From Macrotrachela quadricornifera (taxonomy: Eukaryota > Rotifera > Eurotatoria > Philodinida > Philodinidae): 64,000 nucleotides of DNA. The position numbers and the translations under genes were made by a program. Within the stretch, counting starts at the first letter, position 1. Every line of letters begins with the position of its first letter. Below are positions 47,310 to 60,017 of the stretch, in pieces. The notes under the pieces were generated by a model that saw nothing but the letters and a program-made list of their open reading frames with translations, searched no databases and had not been told where the DNA came from. The stretch is taken from assembly GCA_022393335.1 (NCBI GenBank), contig JAJEKB010020892.1, positions 1 through 64,000 of the forward strand, written 5' to 3'.

Positions 47310-49931
47310 TGCGACAAACGAAGACAAATATGTTGTATAAATATCATATGCATGTCGATAAGAAGGAGATTTAAATAAATGACATGTGCTTGTTGATAAG
47401 AAGATTTGATAATAGGGAGAAATGATATACTCATACAACCTATGCAATGATAATTGATTATACGAGCTTATTTTTTATGAGAAAGAGAAGAAATAAGAAA
47501 TGCGATCTTTTTCATATAAAAAAAGTGGTGTCGAACGAAAAAATGCGCACCTCCATTGCACATGGACTCTTGTTAGACAAAGACAGAGGACAATATCGCA
47601 CGCTATCTCCAACAAATACACTTCAATCTCTCTCTAAAGACGATCATTTATCTGCAAAACAACATTTGTCCGTGGTAAAGATGTAGCGTATGATACTAAA
47701 ATGAGTAGAATCAGAGGTGAAGAATCTGCCACTAAAATTAAAAAATTCACTGGACACGCGCGCGCAGATTGCCATATTCTGCACATCTGAAAAATATATT
47801 GCACCGAAGGTATAACACAACAAGGCATTGAATGAGAAAGTAACCGTAACTTACATAGCGGTATCTCAATCTTCAAAAGAGAAATTTCAATTTCTCTAAA
47901 AGAAAAGGCTAATTATTCTTGTTGATGAGGAGTGCTCTGATACATTAATACTGAATCTACATGAATAAGCTAAAGGAAATTATACACAGTTGGTAGAAAA
48001 CATGTTGAGAAGGAAAGTATATGAATGGTATCGAAAAGGCAAAATGTTTGGAGAAATACCTGAAAATACAAGCAAGGAAAAGATATATGTACGTTGTATG
48101 CGTCGTGTATGCACGAAAATTAAAGCAACAGAAAGAAAAAGAAAATATAATATCAAATATTTCTCTGTTGTTTATAAATGGACAGCTTCTATTGAAATAA
48201 AGTATACAACGATGCAACAACTCAGATATGAATGTTACAGATTCCAAGAATGACCATGCAAGAAATTAGGTCTGTCTTTTCAATATTCCATTTGTTTCAA
48301 TTTTTTTCTCGGTAGACTTGTCGAAAGTTAAACGGTAAAGTGATAAAAAATAAATATTTATTAATTGGATCTAAAACTACTATTTAAATTAGTTTTCAAA
48401 AAGCATTCAGAAAACAGTTTGAGCTTTCGCCAATGCAAAATCAGTATCATATCAGAATGCTTCAGTCAATTAAAAACCAAAGATAAACGCTAGTACTTTC
48501 ACAAAAAATCTGAACAGTATCAACCATGGAAGTTGATAAAGCCCGATTCATTAGTCATCAGTCAATCCACGAAGGAACATTTCCAAGTATCGGAGCGCTT
48601 TTGAATAGGAACTTTATGTATCTTGTAGATCTTAGTAAGCTACACTTACCATGAGAATAGTTCGTGCCCATGACTTGTCTTGAGAAAAATATCGAGGTTT
48701 TAGTGAGTTTTCCCTATAGAACCCTGAACCTCGTAGCAAAGCCATAGTTGTGAATTTCGACCTGAAACTTTGTCCACATAAACACCTGGAAAGCACTATG
48801 AATATATTGATAATTACTACTTTTTTAATATTTTCTATACAACTAAAAAAGTAAGTCATTATTTCATTACTATTGGTGACTATAAAGAAAACTTATTTAA
48901 AGTATTTGTTGATAGTTTATGATAAGGATTGAGAAATGATTCAGATTGCTATTATACAATAACTAGTGAGATTTTTGGAAAAAGTTATAACCGTACAGGT
49001 CATGTTATTAACAGTTCGAACAGAATGTAGTATATTGCTTGAAGAATAAAAAAAAGTGTTGTACTAATGAATATGTCAAATAAATGTATATGTCCTGTGT
49101 TCGCTATATTTTTGTTCCTCTTCTGAAATTGTCTAGAAGCAAAACAAATGATAAATTAACATAGGTAAATCCACTAGGGTAGCAATCATTGTCAATCACA
49201 AAGACTAATAATTATTGAAGAAAAAGAAAAAAATTGGCTGGCAATTATTCGAGTTATGAATACTAACAAAATGGTAGTTACGCACAAAGCAACAAATGAT
49301 TTACTTCACATTTACATATAATATTTGGTGGCATGCTGACTGTTGAATCAAACAGAAAATGATTCTCCAATGACAGTATTCGTGTAGAGCATAATTGATA
49401 ACCTCGATCTGTATAATTCTTTCTTTACCTTAAAATGAAAATAGATTACCATATGCTCACTCAACTTCCTTTGCTTCAATTGCAAACTGATGACGAATGC
49501 AATGTATCTCTCATTGAAGGTGCTTCTCTTGTTGGATGTTATTTTTTCTTTATTACATTATATCACAACAACCTAAAAAGAATAATACAGTACATAAGCT
49601 ATATGAATCATGAATCATGCAATAAACATAGTCAATATCAATCCTTCTATCATAAAACACAATATTTAAATAATAAAATCCATTTCGAGTTTAATTCATC
49701 TAGAAATAACTGTTGCTCGGTTAACTAATAAAACATAAAAATCTCTTTTTGAATGCTTAGGATTTCGTCAATTTGCATTAGCGGTTTAGTAAGATGCAAT
49801 ACCCTTTCATATAACCTACCACACTTATGTGCCGTAAAAGTACAGGACGTGCGTTGTTTCAACCTTGAGCAACATGGGGTATAAAAGCACCAACAAACTG
49901 AGGAAAGAAAAAAATCACAAGTTTTCTTCCA
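47310..49931. other. Intergenic, no recognised gene
   Basis: Frames such as 47990-48253 (+), Lys/Arg-rich, and 49435-49728 (+) have no family resemblance and no exon context. The hydrolase promoter should lie just above 47309. Confidence 0.4.
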
Positions 49932-50985
49932 ATGATGTCGTTTCTAAATACTTTACTTGGATTTTTGAAAAAATTGGCCATATTTACTTTGATTGTGGCT
50001 ATTGCTATTCCTTTGCGATATGGTTCAACAGAACCAAAATATCTTTTTCTTCGTGTACTACACTCAATATTTTCATTGAAACACACCCTGATACCAAATC
50101 GAGCCCGACCAACGCTTAGTGCCAATTATCGAGCTTTTGAACATGATGGCCATTTTTTCAAACAGAAGATCAATGTTGTTTGATAATAACAAATACATGA
50201 GAAAATAGCCTGTGTGCAAATATTTTGAGATTAATTGATGTAAGGCAGTATCTAAGAGATTGTTTTATGCTTCAATAGGCTATAGTGGATATGTATGTCG
50301 TCTGTCTGAATTTTTTAATGTAACTATACTTCATTTGGAATATTGACTTTGTTCTCAACATCCATTACCAGCAGCCGTCGATGATACAGTTGCGATATAT
50401 CGTACTCTGTTTCATCAAAATATCTCGTCAGCTCAACTGATGGTTATGAGTGAGTCGGCTGGCGGTGGTCTTGCTCTGTTAACTGTTCAAACTCTAATCT
50501 CTCATCACTTACCTATTCCACGTGGTGTTATCGTTCTATCGCCGTTCACTGATCTTTCAATGTCTGGTGAGAGTTATATACGCAATGATTTTACTGATTT
50601 TTCACCTCGATTCGATAAGAATTGGTTTAAAGCACAGTTATTGGGTCCTAATCATGCTCAATTATCTGCTGAAGATCCTCGATTTAGTCCTTTGTTTGGT
50701 TCATTCGAGGGATTTCCACCAATGTATATCAATGTAGGTACGGCAGAAATTATGGAAGATGATTCATGACGAGTATGGCAAAAAGCTAAAGAAGCAGGTG
50801 TTAATGTGACATTTGAAGAAGGTTTACATATGATACATATATATCCTGTGTTTTTTCTTTATTATCCTGAAGCACGAAATACACTTGATAATATTAATAA
50901 ATGGACTCAAACGATCATATATATATTTTACATATCTTCGACTTTGATTAACAGTAGTATGATGTATTCTCGTCTTTTCTGTTAA
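49932..50985 (+). pseudogene. Alpha/beta-hydrolase (HSL-like) pseudogene
   Basis: The 5' piece (49932-50183) encodes a membrane-anchor-like start, FLKKLAIFTLIVAIAIPLRY followed by GSTEPKYLFLRVLHSIFSL. The usual region holding the HGGG oxyanion hole is largely deleted. Homology resumes at about 50274 with GYSGYVCRLSEFFNVTILHL, an in-frame TGA at 50345, then QHPLPAAVDDTVAIYR, the nucleophile elbow SESAGGGLAL (GxSxG with the first Gly changed), the acid-residue region NVGTAEIMEDD, another TGA at 50767, RVWQKAKEAGVNVTFEEG and HMIH. Both TGA codons sit where Arg (CGA) is expected, consistent with CpG decay. The gene once encoded a lipase/esterase of the hormone-sensitive-lipase family, and is now dead. 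Confidence 0.82.
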
Positions 50986-52713
50986 ATATTGATGACTACT
51001 AGTTTTTCTCTTCTGAACTTAAAACAAAAATTTATCGATTATTCGTTAAGAAAATACATGAAGTAATTGCCATGTCGACCATATACGGTACAATTTATGC
51101 AAGTCTTCGTTCAAAGATAAAAACAAGACATGAGAAAAATGAAGATGTCATATTATATAGTGTATATCCATGGAAAAAAATAGTTACAGTCTATATTACA
51201 AATGTATCATCACTGTAAAAGTTGATTCTTTTAACACTAATTACATAGTCTGAAAGCTCGTACCTCATCACCAGATTCCTCCCAACTTTGGCTTGATTTT
51301 TATACTGCCACGAAAATTAATTTTTTAAATTTCTTATGACTAGAAAAATACTTTTTAAAAAATAATTGGAGTACAACGAAAAGTTCATAATCGACCAGTG
51401 CAAAACAAAAAGGTAGACACAAAGACAACAGCACTTGCTGCTTTAAGAGTATCAAGAAGGAAAATAAACTTCTCTTCGCTAATTGTAAATGGCGGAACAA
51501 CGAATAGATGATTTCCGAGAATACTATCGTAGATGTTCTTCGAGTAAGGAACGATGATAATCGAAAAGTAAAAAACTTCATAAGCAAAATTTGAAGTAAA
51601 TAAATACTTACATCCACAATCTATGTACTCTTAAAAAATTGAATTTAAAATGTGAAGAACGACAACTTTATTTCATAATCAAACACGAATGCAAACAAAA
51701 AAAGAATATAAATCTATCATCGAAAAAGCACGTAGGAACGAAACAATATATGTCTGTTGCTTCCCACGTCTTCTCTCATGCGTGTATCATATTCCAACAC
51801 ATCCTTTCCTATTGAAAATCAGAGATGAACAACAATAAATGCGAGAGGAGTATGAATGAAATCAGATGAACATGAGAGAGAAAAGGATGTACCATAACTA
51901 ATGGTCATGACAATTCGCAATCTATGTACAATAGAGTTTAATCATAGATGGTATTGAACATACCGAGTTATATTATGCCACTATGTTGAACAACATGAGT
52001 TTTTGAAAAGAATTCTTTCCTGTTTTGGTGGCATTGGGAGAAGTACTGTTTTTGTGTTTTTTTATTTTTCGCTACTTATAAGTTTAAAACTTCTGTAAAA
52101 ACATTTGTAGACAAATACTTATCGATGAAAATTCTACAAATGAGTGGAAACTAAAAGCTTAAGTTAAAAATAGATCAATTCCAAAGAAGAATGAGATGAT
52201 GAGAAAAAGAAAGAAAAAGAACATCGTTAATTATTAAAAATGCTTTCAATGCAAGAAGAAAACCGATGCAACGAGTTTCATCATTTGGAAAATATCAGCA
52301 TCTAATATAAGTTCTTTTCTGTATGTGAATATTATAAATTGAAGCATTATACTTGTTTTCAAATTTGATATTTTTTCTCATATTAGACTAGTTTGTTGTT
52401 TTTGAAGATGGAGAAATAGTGCTAATGTGACATTGCCGACGCAAGGAAACAAAGTCATGTAACATATGATTGCAGAAAAATGTACAAAATTGTTTCTAGT
52501 CCAAGATAAACAAAGTGAGATATAAATGATAGCTTGTAGACGAATATTATTTTGTAGTGTTTTGCAAGAAATGCAGAGACATCATCACTTCACATTCGAT
52601 TATTATCATTCACCCTTTCACCACGATTCGATTTTTCAAGAAAAATAACTACAATATATCAATTTTCATGGATTCTCATGTTCGATAAATGTACTTATTG
52701 ATATTTTCGATGT
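50986..52713. other. Intergenic, no recognised gene
   Basis: AT-rich. The only frame of note (51300-51617, minus) is hydrophobic and has no family resemblance. Confidence 0.4.
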
Positions 52714-54040
52714 ATGGGAGGTATGCCTATAAATGCATATATAAATACACACATCATTCTAGTTCAGATAATGAAAACCAACAACACTCACATTTTTCAA
52801 AATTTGCAATTTAGATGCTATTTGAAGAAACGGATGCAGAATGATGTGAGCGGCTTGGATGATGAGTTGGATTCAGAAGTCTGGGGAGAAATAGAATCAG
52901 AATCGGATACTGAATTCTCGGAGGATTATGAAATGATGAAAGAAATACTAGCAAATTCGAAAGATAGTACGATAAATCCTATTGATTGCTACCGACATAT
53001 CATCACTAATGAGATTATTAGTTTCATGGTTCGTGAAACCAATTGATATGTAGAATAACATGTACAAAGACAGAAGCTTATCAAACGATTGAAAACTCTT
53101 CAATAGAAAACAAGCACTAATGAAGAAATGCTTAAATTTTTGGGCATTATTATTGAATTAGAATATTATTGAAACAAAAGCAAGCTCTTTAGTTCCGAAA
53201 TCGTTCAAAATAAGATGTCGAGAGATCGATTTGAATTACTTCTAAAATTCCATCATTTTTCGTTAAGTCAATTTATGTTCCTGGTTGACTTGTGTCTATT
53301 GACGAAACAATGGTACCATGAAAAGGAAGACTTTCATTCAAACAGTATATTCCTGGAAAAGCGCAGAAATATGGAGTCAAGATATATAAGCTGGCAGCTA
53401 CTAATGGATACACCTGGAATTTTATGGTTTATGCTGGCAAACAGGATCCAACGGCTGGCTTTGGGCATGCTCAAACTATCGTAATCGATATAATAGATGA
53501 TCTTTTTGGAATGTCATCGAACTGTAGTACTTGATAACTTCCTTGCAAATATGGCTTTAGCAAAAAGTTTATTATGGAATGGTACCTATCTGGCTGGGTC
53601 AGGATATGAAGTAGTTCAGAAAAAGCTCAAGCGTGGTGAAGTGTATGGACGCCAGAGTAATAATAGTATAAAACTAGTCAAGCGGAAAGATGTAAGATAT
53701 GTTTTGATGATATCCATAAAGTCATCGCATTCAATCACATTAGTGAAGACCGGAAAAACCAATAAATCAAATGAACACATCATGAAGTCACAAGTTATCG
53801 TCGATTACAATAAAGAAAAACATAAGCCATATGGCAATACTACAGTTTCTTGAAAGTCTTGTGCGATCGTTACTTCTTGATGTGCTATACGAGAATCTAA
53901 AACCTGGTTCGAGAGACCGTTCAACAAGCCAAACGGAACGCAAGCTTGAAGAAATGGAAGGATCTGCACGTAATGTCGTTTTAATGAAAAGCACCCCTCG
54001 AAATAATAAAACAGATCAACCAGTGGTAAAGATGGAGTAA
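52714..54040 (+). pseudogene. piggyBac-type transposase, decayed (copy 2)
   Basis: Frames in order carry an acidic N-terminal region (DDELDSEVWGEIESESDTEF, 52845-52915), SRDRFELLLKFHHFS (53215), YIPGKAQKYGVKIYKLAATN and GYTWNFMVYAGKQDPTAGFG (about 53345-53465), TVVLDNFLANMALAKSLL (53525, second catalytic Asp), KKLKRGEVYGRQS (53620) and LVRSLLLDVLYENLKP (53855). At least three frameshifts separate them, and the segment with the first catalytic Asp (DETM) has been lost by deletion. It is the same family as copy 1, sharing RDRFELLLKF, KLAATNGYTWN, KKLKRGE and LVRSLLL, but in the opposite orientation 42 kb away. Inactive. Confidence 0.83.
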
Positions 54041-55834
54041 CCCTATGTATCTCTTGTTATTTAAAAAAAATTAAATTTTCATCATTTTTCTAGTTAAAAT
54101 ATACCGTGAGCCATCGATGGTTTACATCGCTATGAGAGGATTGAATCTTGTTTCCTGTGCTTTTATAACTACCGGTCGAAGCCAAATTTTGAGAAATGAC
54201 TCGCAGATATCCATTCGTCAGAATCTTACGGTCTCAACAAAATTTTTTCCCGTTTGAAATGATGCTTTGTTGCAGAGAATAAGTGACTGACTTGAATCGT
54301 GACTCATGCATTGAGAAGAAGAAGAAGAAAAGAAAGAAGAATTTGTTATGGAAACGAAGCGAGTGAAAAGCAATAATGTAGCTATCAATTGCACTTTGTG
54401 CTGCCAACGACCTTAATAAAGAATAGCTGAAAGTTTTCTTATATGGTAATAGTTAATTCAAATTCACTATCTGTTGCTAATCAGCTGAGCCGATTTATCT
54501 GAATCCAATTGAAACTTGTTGTGATTTCTCCTATGCGAGTCCAAGTTTAGAAATAGAAGATGTCGTGTAGAGACATATTCAGATGCTTTTCAGGCTCTAC
54601 AGTCAGTCACCTTTTCTATTCGAAATCGATTGAAGCGAAGATCTAGTCGTTTATTTTCGTTCGAAGGCGCGTATAATTAAAGTAATAATAAATAAAGGAT
54701 CTGAAATTAAACTCGATGCTCCATCGTCAAATGAGTAATATTTCTCTAGATATTTTTCCTTTCTTTTCTTTTTCTTTACTTATTAATCTATTGAAATACC
54801 TTGCAATACAGAATGCTCTGTTGAGTGTTTAAATCTTAATAAAGAGCACAAAATGCGTCGACAATATGAACTTTGCATTTATTATTATTTCCAAACACAA
54901 TATACACACACAATTAAGGTCATTATGAGATAAGATGATTTGGTGAAAAACAAATGTTGAAACTAGCAGACTGAATATATCTTTTTATTGAGAGTTAGAT
55001 CGGTTTATTTTTCAATTCAATTGAATTACCTCCTTGACTAAGATTGAAAGATTAGGCATCACTCTTTTCTTTATTTTCTACCAATTCACTGAAAATGCAT
55101 GAGAAAAAAAAGTATACCATATGAATACCATCGTACATTATCAAATATTCATTTGAAAAGAAAAAAAGTCTAACAAAAATTTATTGACGCATTACATCTG
55201 CGTCACTCATTCTTGTAATTAAACTTAGAATGAAAGTTTTTCTCATATAGTTGTTTTATTACGCAGAAATTCTTCCACATATTCATATAGAAAGTATTTT
55301 ATCTGAGAGCTTTTATGTGGCAAATATCTAACAAAATATTTGTACATAATATTTTCCATGTGTTTGATCATAAGAAATGATGACAACTTCCATATTTTGT
55401 ACGAGACTTTTGTGTCGCATGTTCATATAAAAGATTTAGTTCTCTATGAAAATAGTCATTTTGATTTTGAAGTGAACATTTTTAATTAAAACAATCCATT
55501 TGTGCAATGCTCTGTTTGAAATAAAGTAAGAAAAATGATTAAATCATCGAGGTACCGTAAATTATAGCTTTCACTGAAAATGAAGCATAGACTCATGAAT
55601 AACTGTTTCCTCGTTGGAATGTAGAGAGAGAATACATAAAGTGTTTTTAATTTTATTAAAGACTTCTCTGCTTGAAAAAAGATCGTATATTTTCAGATGT
55701 TTTTTTTTTCTGTAATATTCAATTTTATTTCATAAAAAGACAGTTAATAATTCTATTAAATCTAAACCAGATGTCAACATTCTTTTTTATAATAATTTTA
55801 GTTATAATCCAGATTTGACTTTAATAAATCAGCA
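54041..55834. other. Intergenic and upstream region of the glutamate receptor
   Basis: AT-rich with no supported gene. The receptor's promoter should be near the 3' end of this span. Confidence 0.4.
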
Positions 55835-58417
55835 ATGTTATACATGATCAACTTTCGATGGTTATTTTTGCACTTTTTATTGTGGCAACTTCATTTAAAG
55901 TGTGCAGAGACAGCTTGGCCATCATCAAACGATTCAACTATACAACTATTAGGCCTTTTCCCAGATGCATCAAACACATCCACACCAACCACACTTTCTG
56001 TTCATTCTCGAGCTATGTTCAAAGCAGCAATACTTCTTTCCCAACAATACAATATCACAATAAATGGAAAATTCATTGGATGGAAAATAGTACAAACTGC
56101 TGGTAATATAATGGGTGGTCTTAGTAGTGCTTGTCGAGAAATATCTAATTCAAATATTGTTGGTATTGTGGGTCCTGCATACTCAAGAGAAGCAGAGATT
56201 ATTGCTGAATTTGGTGAAAGTATCAATATTCCTGTGATATCTTATGCTGCCACTAGTCCCGATTTATCGGACCGGAATACATATTCTACTTTTTATCGAA
56301 CCGTTTCATCCGACAAGGCAGCTGCATTAGCAATGGTAAACCTATTTATTCGATATAATTGGACATCATGTATAGTTATCTATCAAAATGATGCTTTTGG
56401 ATCTGGTGGTGCGAAAGTAATTAATGAAGCTTTTGATGATAATGATCTCAAAGTCAGTGAAATGATTATTTTCGATATTGTTTCATTAAGTGTTCGAGGT
56501 GATTTACAGACTACTTTACTTACTAGTACATCACGAGTTGTTATAGTATGGGCTGATGTCGATTATACAAATTTAATAATACAAACTGCACTGAACGCTG
56601 ATGTGCTTGGTCCACGGTTTTTATGGATATTAAGTAATAGTATTGCATTTTCTTCTTTTAATCTGACATTACAGGAAAAATTAATTGGAATATTGACTGT
56701 TGAACCCGTAACAGGAAGTGTGGTGAATGCACCTATAAATACGATATTGCGAAATGCAGCCTATAATATCTGGCAACAATATGAATCTGAATCATTGCCT
56801 GAAATAACACAGGTAGCTAATTATGCACTTTTTGCATTTGATGCAACGTGGTCATTTATCCAAGCATTACTACAATATTGTTCCACGATTTCAAATAATT
56901 CTTTGTCATGTATCTCAATTACTGATTCTGCATTTTGTTTTAATCGTTATTTAATTAATGGAGATGAATTTATCAATACTCTAAGTATGACTGCATTTCT
57001 CGGTGTATCTGGTCTTGTACAATTTTCTACTAATGTTACAGATCGAAAATATGGTAATTATTATGTGGCAAAAAACGTTCAATATGTTACTGATGGGATA
57101 GAAGCTATTCCAGTATTAGTATGGTCTGATTCTAATAGATGGGAAAAATATACATACTCGAGTGTTATTTTATGGCCTGGAAATACATTGACCTCTCCGA
57201 CTGGTTATCCATCAATATCAAATGTTAAGTTAAAAGTTGCTGTTTTTGAAGTACATCCATTTACAATGACACAAGATATTGTCGATAATTCTGGACAAAG
57301 TTATAGAAAATTAATTGGTTTTATTCCAGATCTTATTGATCTTTTAGTCAGTAGGATGAAATTTATTCCACAGATTACAGTGATATCAGCAAATAATTCT
57401 TATAATAGTTTAATTGATGCAGTAGCTAATGGTATATTTGATATAGTTGTAGCAGATGTAACAGTAACATCAGCACGAAGCGAAAGAGTCAGTTTTACAA
57501 GTTCAATATTTGATAATTCATTACGTGTTATTACTCGAAAAAGACTTGCAGAAAATACGGATTTGATGGCATTTTTAAAACCGCTATCACTGACACTTTG
57601 GGTAGTTCTCTTAGCAGCTGCTATTTGTACCGGTTTTTTAATCTGTTTATTTGAACGACAAGACAATGAAGCGTTACAAGATAGATCAATTATTGGTTCA
57701 ATTGCAATGAGCATTTGGTATTCTTTTGGTAATGTAGTCGGATATGGTGTAGATTTTGACGTAAGAACGGCTGCTGGACGTTTAGTGACGGTCAGTTTAT
57801 ATATGTTAAGTTTGGTTATAGTAGCAACATATACGGCAAATTTAGCATCTGATTTAACGGCTTTAAAAACAAAAGATATTATTTCAGGAGTTGATGATAT
57901 TAAAAATGGAAAATTATCATATAGTCGTGTTGGTATTGTTGTTAATTCATCAATTGAAGATTATTATTTACGAGAAATATCTGAAGGAATTCGAAATTTT
58001 CATCAATTAAAAACGGAACAGGATATATATACTAGTTTATTAAATAATATCATTGATGCGGCTATTATGGATGTTGGTGTTTTAGAATATGCAACGTCGA
58101 GTATTTATTGTAATTTAACTTTAGTTGGTACAGGTTTTGATCAAAGTATATTTGGTATTGTTATGCCTAAACAATGGTTATACGAAGAAGATTTAAATTT
58201 TAATATATTATCATTACGAGAATCAGGTGAACTTGATAATTTAAGAAAAAAATGGTTTCAAGGTAGTGTTTGTTCTAATTCACCTGATGTATCTACTAGT
58301 ATAGGTATTGAATCAACAAGTGGTTTATTTATCATATTTACAATTATTTTGATTCTATCATTATTATTATATATATGGGAAAAACAGCTTTACAGAAATA
58401 TTATGTTTGTACATTAG
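55835..58417 (+). CDS. Ionotropic glutamate receptor with GYG-type pore, intronless
   Basis: One frame of 860 residues. The signal peptide is at about 1-24 (FLHFLLWQLHLKCAETA). The amino-terminal periplasmic-binding-like domain covers about 35-440 (IVGIVGPAYSREAEII, NIPVISYAATSPDLSD). The ligand-binding S1 half starts near 466 (LKVAVFEVHPFTM) and contains ADVTVTSARSERVSF, in which the Arg after TSA aligns with the carboxylate-binding Arg of iGluRs. M1 is at about 580-605. The re-entrant pore loop reads SIWYSFGNVVGYGVDF, with Gly-Tyr-Gly at 636-638. M3 ends ATYTANLASDLT, the SYTANLAAFLT equivalent. S2 has AAIMDVGVLEYA, whose Asp fits the amino-group ligand. M4 is at about 828-850. It should be a plasma-membrane ligand-gated channel. 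The GYG filter suggests K+ selectivity, as reported for Adineta vaga AvGluR1. All expected parts are present. Confidence 0.93.
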   Translation: MLYMINFRWLFLHFLLWQLHLKCAETAWPSSNDSTIQLLGLFPDASNTSTPTTLSVHSRAMFKAAILLSQQYNITINGKFIGWKIVQTAGNIMGGLSSACREISNSNIVGIVGPAYSREAEIIAEFGESINIPVISYAATSPDLSDRNTYSTFYRTVSSDKAAALAMVNLFIRYNWTSCIVIYQNDAFGSGGAKVINEAFDDNDLKVSEMIIFDIVSLSVRGDLQTTLLTSTSRVVIVWADVDYTNLIIQTALNADVLGPRFLWILSNSIAFSSFNLTLQEKLIGILTVEPVTGSVVNAPINTILRNAAYNIWQQYESESLPEITQVANYALFAFDATWSFIQALLQYCSTISNNSLSCISITDSAFCFNRYLINGDEFINTLSMTAFLGVSGLVQFSTNVTDRKYGNYYVAKNVQYVTDGIEAIPVLVWSDSNRWEKYTYSSVILWPGNTLTSPTGYPSISNVKLKVAVFEVHPFTMTQDIVDNSGQSYRKLIGFIPDLIDLLVSRMKFIPQITVISANNSYNSLIDAVANGIFDIVVADVTVTSARSERVSFTSSIFDNSLRVITRKRLAENTDLMAFLKPLSLTLWVVLLAAAICTGFLICLFERQDNEALQDRSIIGSIAMSIWYSFGNVVGYGVDFDVRTAAGRLVTVSLYMLSLVIVATYTANLASDLTALKTKDIISGVDDIKNGKLSYSRVGIVVNSSIEDYYLREISEGIRNFHQLKTEQDIYTSLLNNIIDAAIMDVGVLEYATSSIYCNLTLVGTGFDQSIFGIVMPKQWLYEEDLNFNILSLRESGELDNLRKKWFQGSVCSNSPDVSTSIGIESTSGLFIIFTIILILSLLLYIWEKQLYRNIMFVH

Positions 58418-59570
58418 CATTTCGCATCATTGAATATATTTAGATATTTTTTTGTTATTCTTCTTTTTGTCAAAAGGAACTGTTCTTTGAACCACTTGTA
58501 GTATGGGTGTAAGTGTATGAGTACATTAATCATAATAAATAATAATTATTTTCTGCATAAAGTCAAATGCTAAACATTAAGTTTAATTATCCACAGATAT
58601 CAATACAAAATGAATCTAATTAGAATAGTATGAATTCCAAGCTGCTTACAACGCGTTTTGTTCCTTCTTAAGAGACTTGGCAGATAAATTTGGAATTTGT
58701 ATATTGATCTTAATTTGTCAGATCAAATCAAACACAATAGTTTAAAGAAAGTCATATAACATTTAACTGACCTATTTTACGATATGTTGAGAATTAAAAA
58801 TAGACTTTGATCAATCATATTTGAACAAAGGTGCTTTCTGCTACTATCTGGATGAAACATGAATATATTTGGATCATAAATCAAGCCCACCTCCTCATGG
58901 TGTTTTCTCGGTAATGCTTACGAGCCTCTACACGCTTCCCTCGACTTACACAATACACGATAATCATACTTCGCTCACAATCGAAAAAATCGTGCAGTTT
59001 GTACGGGATATAAATAGTATTTCATTATTATTGAAAATAGATTATTAAGTGATAGGTATCAGTATGATTGATCCATCAGAAACAAAACTTATGTCTATTT
59101 CAGAGATAAGTGGTCGTGCGCATTTTTTTGATTAACTTTTGATAGGAATAAGATAGAGATCTGCAGTTTTCACCGATGGAAAGAGGAGACGAAGAAGCAT
59201 CAAACCATATATGGTAAGATTGTTTAATCGCTTTCCTAGAGATTAATTTATCCATTTGGAAAAGTGCATTAGAACCGCCTGACAAAGATCTATAAAACTA
59301 TATCAAAATTCTATCCTTAGTCACTAACAGTAAGATATTCAAGCCATCGAAGCACAATTTATCACCTGATGTTTTATAGCAAAATAATCGAAAAATGAAA
59401 GTTTTTGTAATATTTTCATGATAAAAACCGAGAGAACAAAAGCATAAAAAGATTTTTAACTGTAAATATTAGTTGTAGCCCTAGGAAAAACTAAATTCTT
59501 TTTGATTTCATATTCTTTTGACACGACGGAAATATTGTTTAGTAGACGTCCTTCTTTTGTACAGGGTATT

Positions 59571-59700
59571 CCATAAGTAACACCCCGATAAGAAATTTAA
59601 ATATCTCCATTAGAAGTCGGCCCAACGAGCTGACATTTTTACCAGTGATAAAGGCTTACTTAAAGTTTTTTTTCCATACAAGGACCATGCACAAATCATT
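59571..59700 (+). repeat. Dispersed repeat, copy 1
   Basis: GTACAGGGTATTCCATAAGT then AACACCCCGATAAG, TTAAATATCTCCATT and TGACATTTTTACCAGTGAT match 62630-62760 at moderate identity in the same orientation. Non-coding; probably a transposon end. Confidence 0.5.
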
Positions 59701-60017
59701 GTTTTATGTATTAAGACTAACATATTTTACAAGACTTCTTTTCCAGATAATAACATGAGAAATCAACGAAAGTGAGCTTCACAGGTAAACTCCATTTTGA
59801 GAGCTCACTTTTCCATCTATGATTTACCATGAAATTTCGGTTCATGTTTTTTGATATGTACTAGAAACATTTCGTACATAGTAACTGTCCTTAGAGGAGT
59901 ACTTACTACCAGGAAGCATCATTCCGAAAAGAGAAGACACTTGTTCTGTTGTCGGAAAAGTATTCTCGCTTGGTAAGTGTTATTGTTCTTCTTTAGAAAA
60001 CAGTTTCTGCACGATGG

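Noticed and set aside
47990..48253. Basic 87-residue plus-strand frame
   Set aside because: Lys/Arg-rich AT-biased sequence without family resemblance or gene context; a complementary frame of similar length exists on the other strand.
50345..50769. TGA codons read as selenocysteine in the hydrolase
   Set aside because: They replace conserved arginines, the catalytic oxyanion segment is deleted and the gene is frame-broken, so decay is the simpler explanation.
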